64,000 bases of DNA, from the NCBI GenBank assembly GCA_047967505.1, contig CM106541.1. One strand, given 5' to 3'. Of the stretch, positions 44,333-54,937 are shown in pieces. A program made the translations under genes and the position numbers. The notes under the pieces were generated by a model. That model made no database searches. It was not told where the DNA came from and was given only the letters and a program-made list of their open reading frames with translations. Each line of letters starts with the position of its first letter. The first letter of the stretch is position 1. Source of the stretch: Dipteris shenzhenensis (Eukaryota > Polypodiophyta > Polypodiopsida > Gleicheniales).

Positions 44333-45310
44333 CCCTTAGTGGGTGGCACATGGACCCAATCAGTTGAGGTCTCCATTTTTCTTACCCTTATCTCTATCTC
44401 CCCTCTCTATGGTGCATAATTACACTTCCTTGCTAAAGTTTTAAAGAAGGTCTTGTTGTGATTATATGATCAGATAATCATTGCATGTTACATTGGTATC
44501 AACGCTTTGGCCTATAATCCATCTTGACTACCACGAGGCCTTTCAACATTCTGCTCTGGAGGTAACCCATAAGGCCGCTCATTCCTAAAATAATTAGAGA
44601 ACTCCTCTGTGATCTGATCAACCAACTTGGCCATTTTTCCGTACTAGGTAGCATTAGTGCTAGTTGACATTACCAATCAACTCTACCGATATTGTACAAA
44701 GAAATAAAAACTCTTTCAGAGTTTTTCATACTTCCATCATTGAGACTAATGGTCCTTGAGGCAAATACATTTCACCTCGTAGAACGTATTGCACATTGTT
44801 CATCTTGAGCTGATAGATGTGCTTTTTGCAATCAATGGCCAGATTCTTCTTAGAATGCCATGCCTTTCCCAAGGCTATATCTGCATGAGCAAGCCTGGTC
44901 ATTTCAAAGTCAAGCTTCTCTACATAGTTCGAATATGAAGTTGTAATTGGATACACACAATAACATAGTTATTGACCCTTGAGAAGATTCTGCTAGCTGA
45001 ATCTGCATCTGATCATCTTTAGGACACTCTTGCATTTCCATGTCGCATTCTGACCACCATCTCAACCATCCAACATTTGTTGTTGCAAGTGCCTTTGGCC
45101 AATCTAGTTGACTTGCTTGGCTGGACAATCCTTCCATTGATGAGGCTGAAGGTATCCACAGTGTAAGCCTTCTCTCCTCGCTTTTTCTTTTTATTCCGTG
45201 GTTAAAGAGGATTTCAACCAAGCTGGGGATTCATTTAAAACAATTAGGAATGAGATACTAAGGACGAGGATCCAAAGCATGATTACGATGATACTTGGTT
45301 TTGAAGTACT
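44333..45310. other. Spacer with minus-strand ORF relics
   Basis: TTGGTATCAACGCTTTGG at about 44490 resembles a retrotransposon primer site, so the sequence disrupted by D may itself be an old LTR. Minus ORF 44910-45221 and a short minus segment at about 44530-44669 (KMAKLVDQITEEFSNYFRNE) look like decayed coding DNA with TAG stops. I do not recognise the family. Confidence 0.4.
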
Positions 45311-46263
45311 TGCATAAGGCTAGGAATAATCTCTCTTAGGAATCCTCAACATGCAATTCTACTTGCAAATCCTACATGCAAGTCCTACATGAGATTGCTA
45401 CGTGCAACTCCTACATGCAACATGCAAGTTCTACATGCAACATGCAACTTGCAACTCTTACATGCACTTCTATATGCAAGTTCTACATGTAGAGAGAGAA
45501 GCTCTTCAACTTGTATAAATACCCCATAATGGAATGAAGCCCACACTCTTTGGGGCATTGTGTTGAGTTCTACTTTGGTATTCCAAGAAATTGTCTCCAA
45601 GTGTCCATGCTTCCTTGCACTGCACGTCCAAAAGCATGTCCTAACCTTGCAACTCCTCCTCCCCTCTCCTCCAACCTTGCAACCGATCCTCTCCCTCTCC
45701 TCTTCCCCCCTCCTCCTCCCTTCTCCTTTCTCTCCTTTCCCCCCATGCTCTTACACCTTCTTCCTCTCCCACTCCTATGCTCCCCCTAAACCCTTAGTCC
45801 CTCAACACTTGACCTTCATGATATACGAGGGAAATGAGTTCTCCACCATGTACTCTACCCTAAACCTTGGATCCTCCTTTTAATCCTTAAACCCCTTCTA
45901 AACTTTGGAACCTCTCTCTGAACCTTGGAACCTCCTTCTACACCCTAAACCTCTTAAACTCCTCCTAAACGCTTCAATCCCCAATGAAGGCGAAAGCCTT
46001 CATTACCCCAATCATGATGATGCATGTCCCTTTCACACATGCAAGCACTATATTTGCTTACTACACTTAAGCCTACGTCTCTCACCGAAATACAACCTGA
46101 GGTCCTAAGGTACACTTACACTACAAATGACAACATTGATATATCTATAGGTGATAAAAAGCCTCGGAACCCTGCATATTGAGAATACCCTACTCTTCCC
46201 ATGGAACCCTACATACTGAGAATACCCTGCTTTTCCCATGGAAGCCATGGGAAACAGCCAACA
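45311..46263 (+). repeat. Element F 5' LTR
   Basis: About 953 bp. It begins with an array of CTACATGCAAGTT-like units (45350-45490), then a TATA box, a pyrimidine-rich tract (45650-45790) and a run of ACCTTGGAACCTC-like units. It ends GCCAACA before the primer site. The true 5' end is uncertain. Confidence 0.8.
45514..45520 (+). promoter_or_regulatory. Probable TATA box of element F 5' LTR
   Basis: TATAAATACCCC follows the CATGCA array and is kept in the other LTR at 59669. Confidence 0.65.
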
Positions 46264-46265
46264 TT

Positions 46266-46283
46266 TGGTGCCACTATCGAGGA
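46266..46283 (+). promoter_or_regulatory. Element F primer-binding site, tRNA-Asp-like
   Basis: TGGTGCCACTATCGAGGA begins two bases after the LTR. Its differences from the TGGCGCCGTTGCCGGGGA type site are transitions only. Confidence 0.65.
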
Positions 46284-46856
46284 GACTAGCGTCTCAAGTA
46301 ACGAGTAAACTTACGCAAGTATGTGTAAAAAATGAACTACTACGAGATTTCATGAACATAACACTCAAGAGCAAGGAGAGTTAAAAAAAAATTCCAACTC
46401 TAGCCAAACATACCTACCCCAAGCATCAACCTTGGGTTACTACCTTAAGAAATTTTATTTATTTCTTAAAAAGAAGCCACTTGAAGAATGGTAATGGACA
46501 CGAATGCGTAGAGCTTGCAATTTCAATCATTTCACCTTTTTATAGAACCCTACACCCATTCCTATAAAAACCCACTCCACCCCCTTATTCTTCTTCTTTC
46601 ACATCTAGCCTCCATCCTCTTCCCCATTCCGGGCCCTACGCAAGACCCTCCTCCCTCTCCATCGACCACCACCCTACTCCCATCCTCACATAGTGAGTTA
46701 TTTTGAGCCCTTCTTGTAGCGATAACCTAGCCATCCACCAACCATCCATTCGCCCTCAACAATTTTATTACATCGAGAAAGACTTGGAAAGTGGTGCAAT
46801 TGACCATCTCCTCCTCCCTTTGAATTTCCATCAAATTTTTTTGTCCATCAAGTTTC
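46284..46856 (+). other. Element F leader
   Basis: No supported ORF. An A-rich start changes to C-rich sequence toward 46600. Confidence 0.5.
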
Positions 46857-47235
46857 CACCCACCCACCCACCCCCTCCTCCTTCACCACCACCAACCCCC
46901 CCTCCATCCCCACCCCCCCCCCCCTCCCCTCCCCTCCACCCCCAACCCACCCACCCCCCTCCACCCACAACCCCCCCCTCCCCCTCCCCCTCCCCCTCCA
47001 CCCCCCCCTCCATCCCCTCCACCACCACCCCCCCCCATCCCCATCCCCACCCCCCCTCCATCCCCTCCACCACCCTCCCCCCCGCCCCTCCCCTCCCCTC
47101 CACCCCCAACCCTCCCCCCCCTCCCTCCACCCCCACCCCCCCCTCCCCCTCCACCCCCCCACCTTCCATCCCCCCTCCTTTACCCCGCCCCCCACCACTG
47201 CCTCCATCCCCTTGAACCCCCCCTCTCCACCCTCC
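46857..47235. repeat. Extreme C-rich low-complexity tract
   Basis: About 380 bp of CCACCC, CCTCCC and CCCCCC with almost no G on the plus strand. The minus strand can form many G-quadruplex runs. Proline-rich (plus) and glycine-rich (minus) ORFs across it are artefacts. Confidence 0.95.
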
Positions 47236-47748
47236 ACTCAAGGCTCAAAAGCCAAGGCATTATAGGCCCGACGGCGGTGACAGAGTTGCCCACCCACCAA
47301 CCGATGGTGGAGACACAGAGTCTAGCCCATTGCACACCATTTCGGAATCCCTAGCACTCGCTAATTTGTGCCCCCATGTGGGCCCTCCTTTCGCACTAAT
47401 TCGCTCATAAATTTCCATTGAGACCTCCGATTAACGATCCATCTGCACCAGCACATTTCCCTACACATGTGGGACAATCCTAGGCACATTATTAACAAGA
47501 TGGTCTCTACAACACTAACACATCTCTAACCCCCCTCACACAACTACATCAACACCCGCACTTCTGACAGAAACACCCGTTCCACCTCTCGCTAAATATG
47601 CATGCAGCTATGCTCTGGCCAATGCCTCCGACACGAATGCTCATCAAATTTGCATACAACTCTACTGTGGTCATCACCTCCGACAACCCTCTACCCCGAT
47701 TCACCCCCTAAAATTCAAGAAATCCCTTTGACTCCTCCATGACACAAC
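47236..47748 (+). other. Element F leader, 3' part
   Basis: No ORF with recognisable content up to the gag start. Confidence 0.5.
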
Positions 47749-48530
47749 ATGGTCGGGCGCCATCACGATGATGGGGATCTTGAACTTGATGCAGAGGGGA
47801 ACAATTTCTTTAATAATCACAAACATTTTGGCAACAATAATAACAATCAAGGCAAATGCCCTCTGGGCAAACTCAAACTTCTCAAATATAATGGTACGGG
47901 CGATCCAGCCTGATTCCTCTAGCATTTTGATGCCGCATGCTGAGTGGGTGGAGATTAATCTAATGAAACCAAGGTCGCCTGGTTCCCAATGGCCTTAACC
48001 GATGAAGCCTTAGAATGGTACCTAGACCTCCTAGTGGAAGAAAGAGCCACATGGGACTTGCTACAAACAGAATTCAAGATGAGCTTTCAAATGGAGAGGC
48101 TACAAGATGATCCTGCACTTCAACTAAGCAACCTCTAAACAAGGTCACTGAGAAGATGTACGCATGTACCTGGGCAAGATGAAATGCTTAATTGCCAAAT
48201 GTGATGCATGCCCCGATGCTAAGTACCTCACAGCTTGGTTCATTGCAGGCCTAAGGAAGAAAATCCGCAAAGACATGAAAAAGATTAGCAGCTACGAAAC
48301 ACTAAGTGCTACTCATACGAGGATGGCATGACCGACTCTGACACTAGCAGTGATGATGGAAGATCCAGGGCATGAGATAAGTGCTCTAAAAAGGAAAAAT
48401 CCAAGTCCAGTACCGAAACGTCTAATGAAGATCGACTAGAGGCCATGACCATGAAGCTAAAAGAAGAAATGATGCAAGCCATGGAACAAAAGTCTCAGCC
48501 ACCACCTCAGACTTTTCCATGCTGAGAACA
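47749..48530 (+). pseudogene. Element F gag
   Basis: From ATG 47749 (MVGRHHDDGDLELD) the plus strand encodes, with stops and frame changes, a gypsy gag core: LKYNGTGDPA, then VAWFPMALTDEALEWYLDLL and a segment reading KMSFQMERLQDDPALQLSNL. Its second part (CDACPDAKYLTAWFIAGLRK) is in another frame. A Lys/Glu-rich tail (48420-48500) precedes the zinc knuckles. Gag of Ty3/gypsy elements packages the RNA. At least six breaks make it non-functional. Confidence 0.78.
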
Positions 48531-48851
48531 ACCCGCCTTGACCTCAACAATACCAATCGGCACCCACACCAGTGTACAGGCAATCGGCACTTGCACAAGC
48601 ACCCCCAACTCCCAAGGTTGAATCTTGTTCCCATCCGGACACAAGTCCCACAATTACTCAGGAATCCAAATCCACGACCATATCCAAGAGTGCCAAATCC
48701 AACTCCTCCAATAGTTCCAATACAAAAACTTCAAACCAAGAAAGTGGATTCGCCATTCGAGTATGAAGATGAGTACCCAGTGTAATATATAGAAGGCACA
48801 GAATGTTTAATACCACTCTATGAAAATTAAGTCAACCCAACACATATCGAG

Positions 48852-48990
48852 CGCCAATCAAGTGCTACGGTTGTTGAGAAAATCACCATATCGTAGAGTG
48901 CCCTCATCGTGGTAGACTAGCTACTTTCCAACCACTTTGTAGAGATTGTGGCATAGGCCATGCTTGTATGGATTGTCTCATAAAAAATAA
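48852..48990 (+). pseudogene. Element F gag zinc knuckles
   Basis: One plus frame reads IKCYGC, an in-frame TGA, then ENHHIVECPHRGRL and later PLCRDCGIGHACMDC. The Cys/His spacing resembles two CCHC knuckles of a retrotransposon nucleocapsid. Confidence 0.65.
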
Positions 48991-49605
48991 GGTCCCATAA
49001 CACACTGAGGTTAAGCCTGATGTCGCAATAGGCATTATTGGGGTGGATCATCAAAGTCTAGGGCTGGCAAGCATAATATCACAACCTGTGAACGTAATTA
49101 CACGCCAACGAAAAGAGGCCACCAAGGACCCTAATATTCCAATTCAATCAAGATGACTTCTTCAAAACAAAGCACAAGTGTCTCTACCTCTGCCAAGCAC
49201 AATGAGCAGCCAAGCTCATCCACATCAGCTCTCGAGCCTCAAATAAAAGAAGCTCCATACCCAAATGCAGAAGTGAGAAGGATATTTTAGGCACTTCAAC
49301 AATGGGTACAAAAGGAACAAGCTCAATTTGAGGCTGAGAAGCAAACACAAGATCCAATCCTTGACTCAGCCCCACAGAGTATTGATACTATGCTTGAGCC
49401 TCTGTTCCAACAACAAAATCTGCAACATAATGTACTGCCACACCAATTTAAAGGAGCTGCACTCTCTAGCATTCTAAGTTGCCTTGTGTCAATTCCCATT
49501 GGCATCCTATTATAGAATTGTCCCAATCTCTGGGAGAGTTTCAAAGGCTGGATTTGAACTCACAAATCTCCTTCCACCTATGGAAGACATAGAAGATATC
49601 CCTAT
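48991..49605 (+). other. Element F gag-protease spacer
   Basis: A plus frame shows hydrophilic Ser/Gln/Glu-rich coding-like sequence (about 49150-49400) with stops. No domain. Confidence 0.45.
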
Positions 49606-50088
49606 GTGGATGAGAGAGATGGCATATGTAACATCACTGTGCCTTTGATCCCTAGGGCATATGATAAAGTCCAAGCCACAGTAGATGGTGGAGCAGGTGT
49701 AAATGTCCTATCCAAGGAGCTCTATGATGAATCAGGTCTCCCACCAACGCAAAAGGCTAATTTCAACATATGCCTTGCCGATGATTCATAGGCAAAACCC
49801 TCGAGAATAGTGAATGGTGTGTCAACAAAAGTCGTAGGAGTCCGTTTTTCCCTTTAATTCACAATCTTGGATCTCCCCAAGAAATCCTATCAAATCTTGT
49901 TGGGACATCCTTGGTTGCATGAAGCATCAGTCCTCCATGACTGGGGAGCTGATAGACTAACAATCCAAAATTGTGACACCATAGTTAGGGTGAATGTGGG
50001 GATAGGAGCAATAAAACCAATTGTGCCTAGAGCATTGGATGAAACCTCTTCAACAACGATCTCAAGCAAACCAGCTCCCCTGCAATAG
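49606..50088 (+). pseudogene. Element F protease
   Basis: ORFs 49606-49791 and 49867-50088 are in one frame, separated by two TAA/TAG stops. The first has KVQATVDGGAGVNVLSKELY, a retropepsin-like flap with DGG where D-S/T-G is expected. The second has YQILLGHPWLHEASVLHDWG and ADRLTI, typical of the end of plant gypsy protease. It would process the polyprotein if intact. Confidence 0.78.
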
Positions 50089-50583
50089 CATGCCATAGTG
50101 GGTGATACATAAAGTAATGTCAATACTTGGATACAAATTTTGGCAACCACTGACAACTGCCATTCATTAGACCCCATAATCTCATAGATAGATGCTAAGG
50201 TCATACAAGTAGATCCTCAAGTCACACATGAAGAACCAATCAATCTAGAGGTGCCATTCTTTATGGCTGAGCTTGAGTGGGATAATGACCCTAAAGAAGG
50301 TACCCATACTGATAAGGACTCAGATTTTCCTTGGGACCTTGAAACTGAGGTTGAGATGCTCAATTTGTAGGTCAAGTCTTTAATAATGACAGCCATTCTG
50401 CATGCCCTAATGGCAGTCAAGCTTCCCAAAGTTGAACCTCCAAAGATGAATAACAGCAGAAGATCCTGCAAGAAACCTGAAGGAGGAAATCACCGAAAAG
50501 CCAAGGCCGAACACTTCAATGAATTCGAATGAGCCAAACAAGGATCATTGAATTGTATCTTGTAGAGCCAGCTCCTGCAAAAT
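50089..50583 (+). other. Element F region where reverse transcriptase is missing
   Basis: Between protease and the integrase zinc region I find no reverse transcriptase or RNase H motif in any frame. A Lys/Glu-rich segment (about 50220-50520) has coding composition but no known domain. Confidence 0.6.
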
Positions 50584-51480
50584 TTGAGCCACCTCCTCTT
50601 GAATGGTCCCCTGATGGACTTGGAGTATGCATGGCAAATGAACCCTTACTTTTGGGAACACGCTTCCAATAAAAAACTGTACAAGATGGGCAAGGACCAG
50701 GTTTTAAGAAGATATGTAATTCCTCATGAGATCATGCCAATCTTGAGTAAAATCCATGAAGGCATTACAAGATGACACTTCCAAGGGGAAGCAATAGCAT
50801 GAAAAGTCCTCGCAGGCTACTGGTGGCCAACACTTTGGGTAGATGCCTATGAATATGTCAAAGGTTGTGATGTATGCCAACGGACCACTAAACCCCAACA
50901 CAAAGACTTCAATCCCCTAACAACAGTTGTTGCACAAAAACCATTTGAAAAGTGAGGGATGTATTATGTAGGTCCCATCCATCCAATAGCAAAGGAAACA
51001 CAGGCATGCTACATCATTGTGGCCACTGATTGCTTTACCAAATGGGTGAAGCTAAAGTAGTCAAACAGGCAGATGCGAGAAGCACAGCAAGATTCTTATA
51101 TGAGATTGTGATCACCCGTTTTGGATGCCCCATTGAAATTGTGTCGGATAGAGGCACACATTTTGTCAATGAGGTAATCCAAGAACTCGTCTAGCTTTAT
51201 GGTAATCCATAGAAAAAGCACACCCTATTACCCCCAAGGGAATGGATAGGCTGAATCCACCAACAAAATGTTATGCATTATCCTCACCAAGGTAGTAGAA
51301 TCACAGTATTCTAATTAGGCAGAGAAACTAAATGCAGCCTTATGGGCATACTGAACCACACTCAAGGTCAGTATAGGGAATACACCTTTTCAATTGGTGT
51401 ATGGCCTTGAAGCTATGGTCCCACTAGAATTTGTAATACAAGCCTAAGCATAGCAATATAGGAATGCATGGGAGATCATG
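50584..51480 (+). pseudogene. Element F integrase zinc domain and catalytic core
   Basis: The H2C2 zinc domain is seen as LSKIHEGITR, then GYWWPTLWVDAYEYVKGCDV and CQRT. The core follows with MYYVGPIHPIAKE, VATDCFTKWVK, then in another frame SDRGTHFVNE, and YYPQGNG with AESTNKM after a TAG. The first Asp position reads MYYVG rather than MDYVG, so the first catalytic residue appears replaced. NTPFQLVYGLEAMVPLEF marks the end of the core. Stops and frame changes are many. Confidence 0.82.
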
Positions 51481-51584
51481 CATCCTTGAAAGAAAGACTC
51501 TATCAATTGGAGAAGCATATAGAGACAAGATTATTCGCCTACCATGCCACATGACAACAAAAAAACGAAGAAGAAAGGTATGAT

Positions 51585-51790
51585 TTGATAGGAATCTCAA
51601 AGCCTACGACATCAAGAAAGGACTTGGTCTTGTTATACAATTGCAAAGTACACAAGGGAAAGCTCAAGTATCTAGGTCAAGGACCCTACCGAGTAAGAAA
51701 AATGAATCTCATCGGAGCTATGCTACTAGAAACATTGGATGGAGTCCAATTCAACACAACCATAAGTGGGAGCCGACTGACATGACACTA
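51585..51790 (+). pseudogene. Element F integrase C-terminal domain
   Basis: DLVLLYNCKVHKGKLKYLGQ and GPYRVRKMNLIGAMLLETLD match the GPY/F-type C-terminal module of gypsy integrases. It ends before a TGA at 51783. Confidence 0.8.
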
Positions 51791-52339
51791 CTTCAACATG
51801 TAAGCCATCCCTGACAAAAATGAAGATTTGGGAAACCCAAGTCTTCCTTAGTTAGGATTAGATTGTATCACAAGCACTCACTTGCATATGTACATCTTCA
51901 CACATGTAGGTAACATCAACCTAGGCCTTAGAAGTGATGCATGAATCCTAGCTACCCTATGAAATCCCAACAACAACAAAAAAAAAGCATATAGTTAGTC
52001 CCTACCTAGTTACTAGGTCACGTGCACTCACACGCTTTTGCTTAGACACATAGTCGATTGCATGAATAATTGTGCCACACACTTTCATTCCACACTCTCA
52101 AAGCATGTGTAAAAATAAGATCTCTCACAATACACACACAAATGTCATACCTGCATGCCAACTAATCTAGTGATCAATGGTACACCATATGAACATGGAT
52201 GTAGGTTCAGCAACAATGCCACCACTAAAGAGGATGCAAAGAAAGAGCCCACTGCCTTAGCCACGAGACCCCCTCTAGAGTTCACAGCCATCTGCCTTCT
52301 CTCAACCACGGTGACCATAGGCATTTGTGGTTCAGAGTG
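51791..52339 (+). other. Element F post-integrase spacer
   Basis: A plus ORF 52155-52340 encodes 61 residues (KEDAKKEPTALATRPPLEFT is one part) of unknown kind. Otherwise nothing is recognised. Confidence 0.4.
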
Positions 52340-53351
52340 ATAGCTTTGAGGAGGATTATGTGCATGACATGGAAACCTATGAAGAACAAATGCAAACCCT
52401 TGTTACCACCGGCCTACACAGCCATTGACGGGGCCCAGTCCTTGGAACTTGTGTGGCCACCTACATCGACTTATGCTCTTTCCAATGTAACAACATCTTT
52501 CTTAGAGTAAAGGGGTCTGGGCAGTTTTGTATGAGAGCTTAAAATACTTGGAGGACAGTCCTACAATGACCACATACATTAAGGACTTTCTCCATTCTTA
52601 CCACTCTAGCGATGCATAGGTTGGCAAGTACGGCACCATCACTATACATCAGAGCCCACAACATTATCCTCAATAGTACAGTCATTCAAAGGGCCTTATC
52701 ACTCCCAACACAAGGTGCAAAATACCCTACAAGGCCAATTGATGCTAAATTTCTCAAAGTATAGCCTCTCTTCGCCAAGGGCACAAAGTTTCATAGGGAT
52801 GGGATATTACTTCGGACCACAAGGAAGTAGAACAATTTCTATCCACAATCCTGGGGGTTAAGTGTGGCAAGAATCGATCCCTTCCACTCCGTACATTTTT
52901 TTTGCTGAGTATGAAGCTAAAACAAGACTAGATTCAGCACTTAGTCATCTTATTCACCAAAAAACTAGATGGTTCATCGGGCCAAAAATGCAAAAATCCA
53001 CACTTATTAGTTGTAATAATCAATAAAGAGCTATAGGAATGAGAAATGACTTTGCCCTAGTCACCAAAACCTATTGAGGAGTTGGACATTTCCTTCTCAC
53101 TAGCATGGGAGCCATCACCAACTTCTCCTACTATCACATTGGCAAATGCGGATACCTTCGAAGAAATGTCTATTTTAGAGGTCGAAATTGAGGAATTGCC
53201 CCATGAGATGCTACAGCTCAGCACACAACTACAACCAATATATCTCCAACAACAACAACAGCCAGAGCCTGAGGCTACATCAGCACCAGCACCATCCATC
53301 AATGCCATGCCAATCCATGAGATACAAGGGGAACTAGTGCCAAGTCAATAA
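52340..53351 (+). pseudogene. Element F accessory ORF 1, unrecognised
   Basis: One frame from about 52500 to 52990 reads as protein with several stops (SLSSPRAQSFIGMGYYFGPQ, SIPSTPYIFFAEYEAKTRLD). ORF 53082-53351 in another frame is acidic then Gln/Pro-rich (FEEMSILEVEIEELPHEMLQ). Accessory ORFs downstream of integrase occur in Tat/Athila-type elements, but I cannot match this one to a known product. Confidence 0.5.
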
Positions 53352-53487
53352 TGACTACTGCACCCAACCTCCAACAAGTACTATAGAATCATTAGGATGG
53401 CTACATGGGCACCAATTGTATCAGTAGTATCACCATATCTCATCACTGCCTATCATTATCCATCATCAAGATAGCCAAATGCTCTAA

Positions 53488-54440
53488 ATGTTGGAACTAT
53501 TCACTAGCTTGGCCAAGGAGGAACATGCACGAGAATTGGAAAGACAAACTGTAGTAGCAATCTAAAACCAATTTCAGGCAATCGCCATAGAGGTCAAGAA
53601 ACTTCGAGCGCAAATAGATGAGAAAGAGGTTGAAGAAGTGTGCATGAACCAAGCTCTCCAAGCTCAAGAGAAGGCAATAAGGGATGTGACCTCCAACCTT
53701 CACCAAAGCCAAATATAGTTGACAGTAGCAGTACAAGCTATGGCAATCCTACAGACCTCCTATGACTACTTGATTTCCACAAATGCTCAGCAGATGTAGG
53801 CACTGGCACAAGAAGAAGAGCTTTAGGATTGCCAAGAAAAGCAAGACATGCAACATTCTTTGGCAATATGCACATTCAGCATTGAAGAGCTTACAAGGGA
53901 CTGCAGAATCTTAAAGGACCAACTTGCTACCACTAAAGAGGCCAGCACTTCACAAGCACAAGTCTTGGACCAATGGTCCAATACCACTGAAGTCATTCCT
54001 CAACAAGCATAGGTCACCTTGCAAATGAGAAACCTTAAGGAGGCATATACATCCATCTACAATAAATATAAAGAAAAAATGGTTGAGATGCAATTTCAAA
54101 AGATAATCATCTCCAAGCTTGAACTACCATTGCTAGTGCACAACAATGAGGCAATGGAAGACAACGCCAATGAAGTCCCACTACAATGCACAACAGTGGT
54201 GTACCAAGAGCTTGTGGCCACTCTACAAGCAGAAGATCACCTCAAAGCATGAGTGCTTATCCAATGGAAGCAACTCCAAATCAGGATCATATCTGCTCAT
54301 CCAACAATCAAATGGGAACATTCCATAGGGACCAAAACTCTGCGCATAATTTGCCAAGACTTGTTCGAAGATGAGAAAAATATCTTCTGCCTATCTACAC
54401 ATGTCGGGTTTATAGCACCTAGGATGGATGCTTTCATTGG
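53488..54440 (+). pseudogene. Element F accessory ORF 2: long coiled coil
   Basis: A single plus frame from ATG 53488 is open for about 318 codons except for six stops (one TAA, four TAG, one TGA). It is strongly helical and heptad-like, for example EVKKLRAQIDEKEVEEVCMN, QALQAQEKAIRDVTSNLHQ and EELTRDCRILKDQLATTKEA. Near the end it becomes less charged (IICQDLFEDEKNIFCLSTHV). It is cut by element G at 54446; the codons GYVSQHDFVF at the end of that ORF are LTR sequence. A structural or RNA-binding role is possible but not shown. Confidence 0.7.
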
Positions 54441-54445
54441 ATATG

Positions 54446-54923
54446 TGTCACAACATGATTTTGTATTCTAAAATGTCTTAGGCTAGAATGATCAAATGGG
54501 TAGGCTCGATACGTTTAAATGGCTAAATGCCATATAAATAATGTATTGGATATGTTAATTGATATGGAATAAAGGGTGCACTCACACATGTTGTTCCTAG
54601 GATAGGAATGGGTAGGAATTTATGGGTATACATTAATAAATGGTAGGCATAAACTGTCATAGGCTAAGGGTAGAATAATGGGGTATGCCCAAGGGATGGA
54701 TCCCAAGAGGCATGAGAGGTTGTGACCTCTCGTATGCATGGAATGTGTGTAGGAGGCATTATGCATTCATATGTGGTTTGTGGATTGCATGAGCATGGTA
54801 GATTGGTCAATAGCAAAAGTACACTCACGTGGGCACTCCTTCCACCCCATTTGGAGGGCAAATGTTTCTCAATTTATGCATCAATCTACACACATGTGCA
54901 TCTCTGCATTGAAGAATGTGACA
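54446..54923 (+). repeat. Element G 5' LTR
   Basis: Starts TGTCACAACATG and ends TGTGACA. The ORF 54722-54934 inside it recurs in the right LTR and is not a gene. Confidence 0.92.
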
Positions 54924-54925
54924 AG

Positions 54926-54937
54926 TGGTATTAGAGC
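54926..54937 (+). promoter_or_regulatory. Element G primer-binding site
   Basis: TGGTATTAGAGC, two bases after the LTR; identical to the family E site. Confidence 0.9.

Noticed and set aside
46703-47241. Long proline-rich and glycine-rich ORFs on both strands
   Set aside because: They come from the C-rich low-complexity tract; every frame is open because stop codons need A/T runs that are absent.
54253-54471. C-terminus of the coiled-coil ORF
   Set aside because: The last codons (VSQHDFVF) are from the LTR of element G, not from the original protein.
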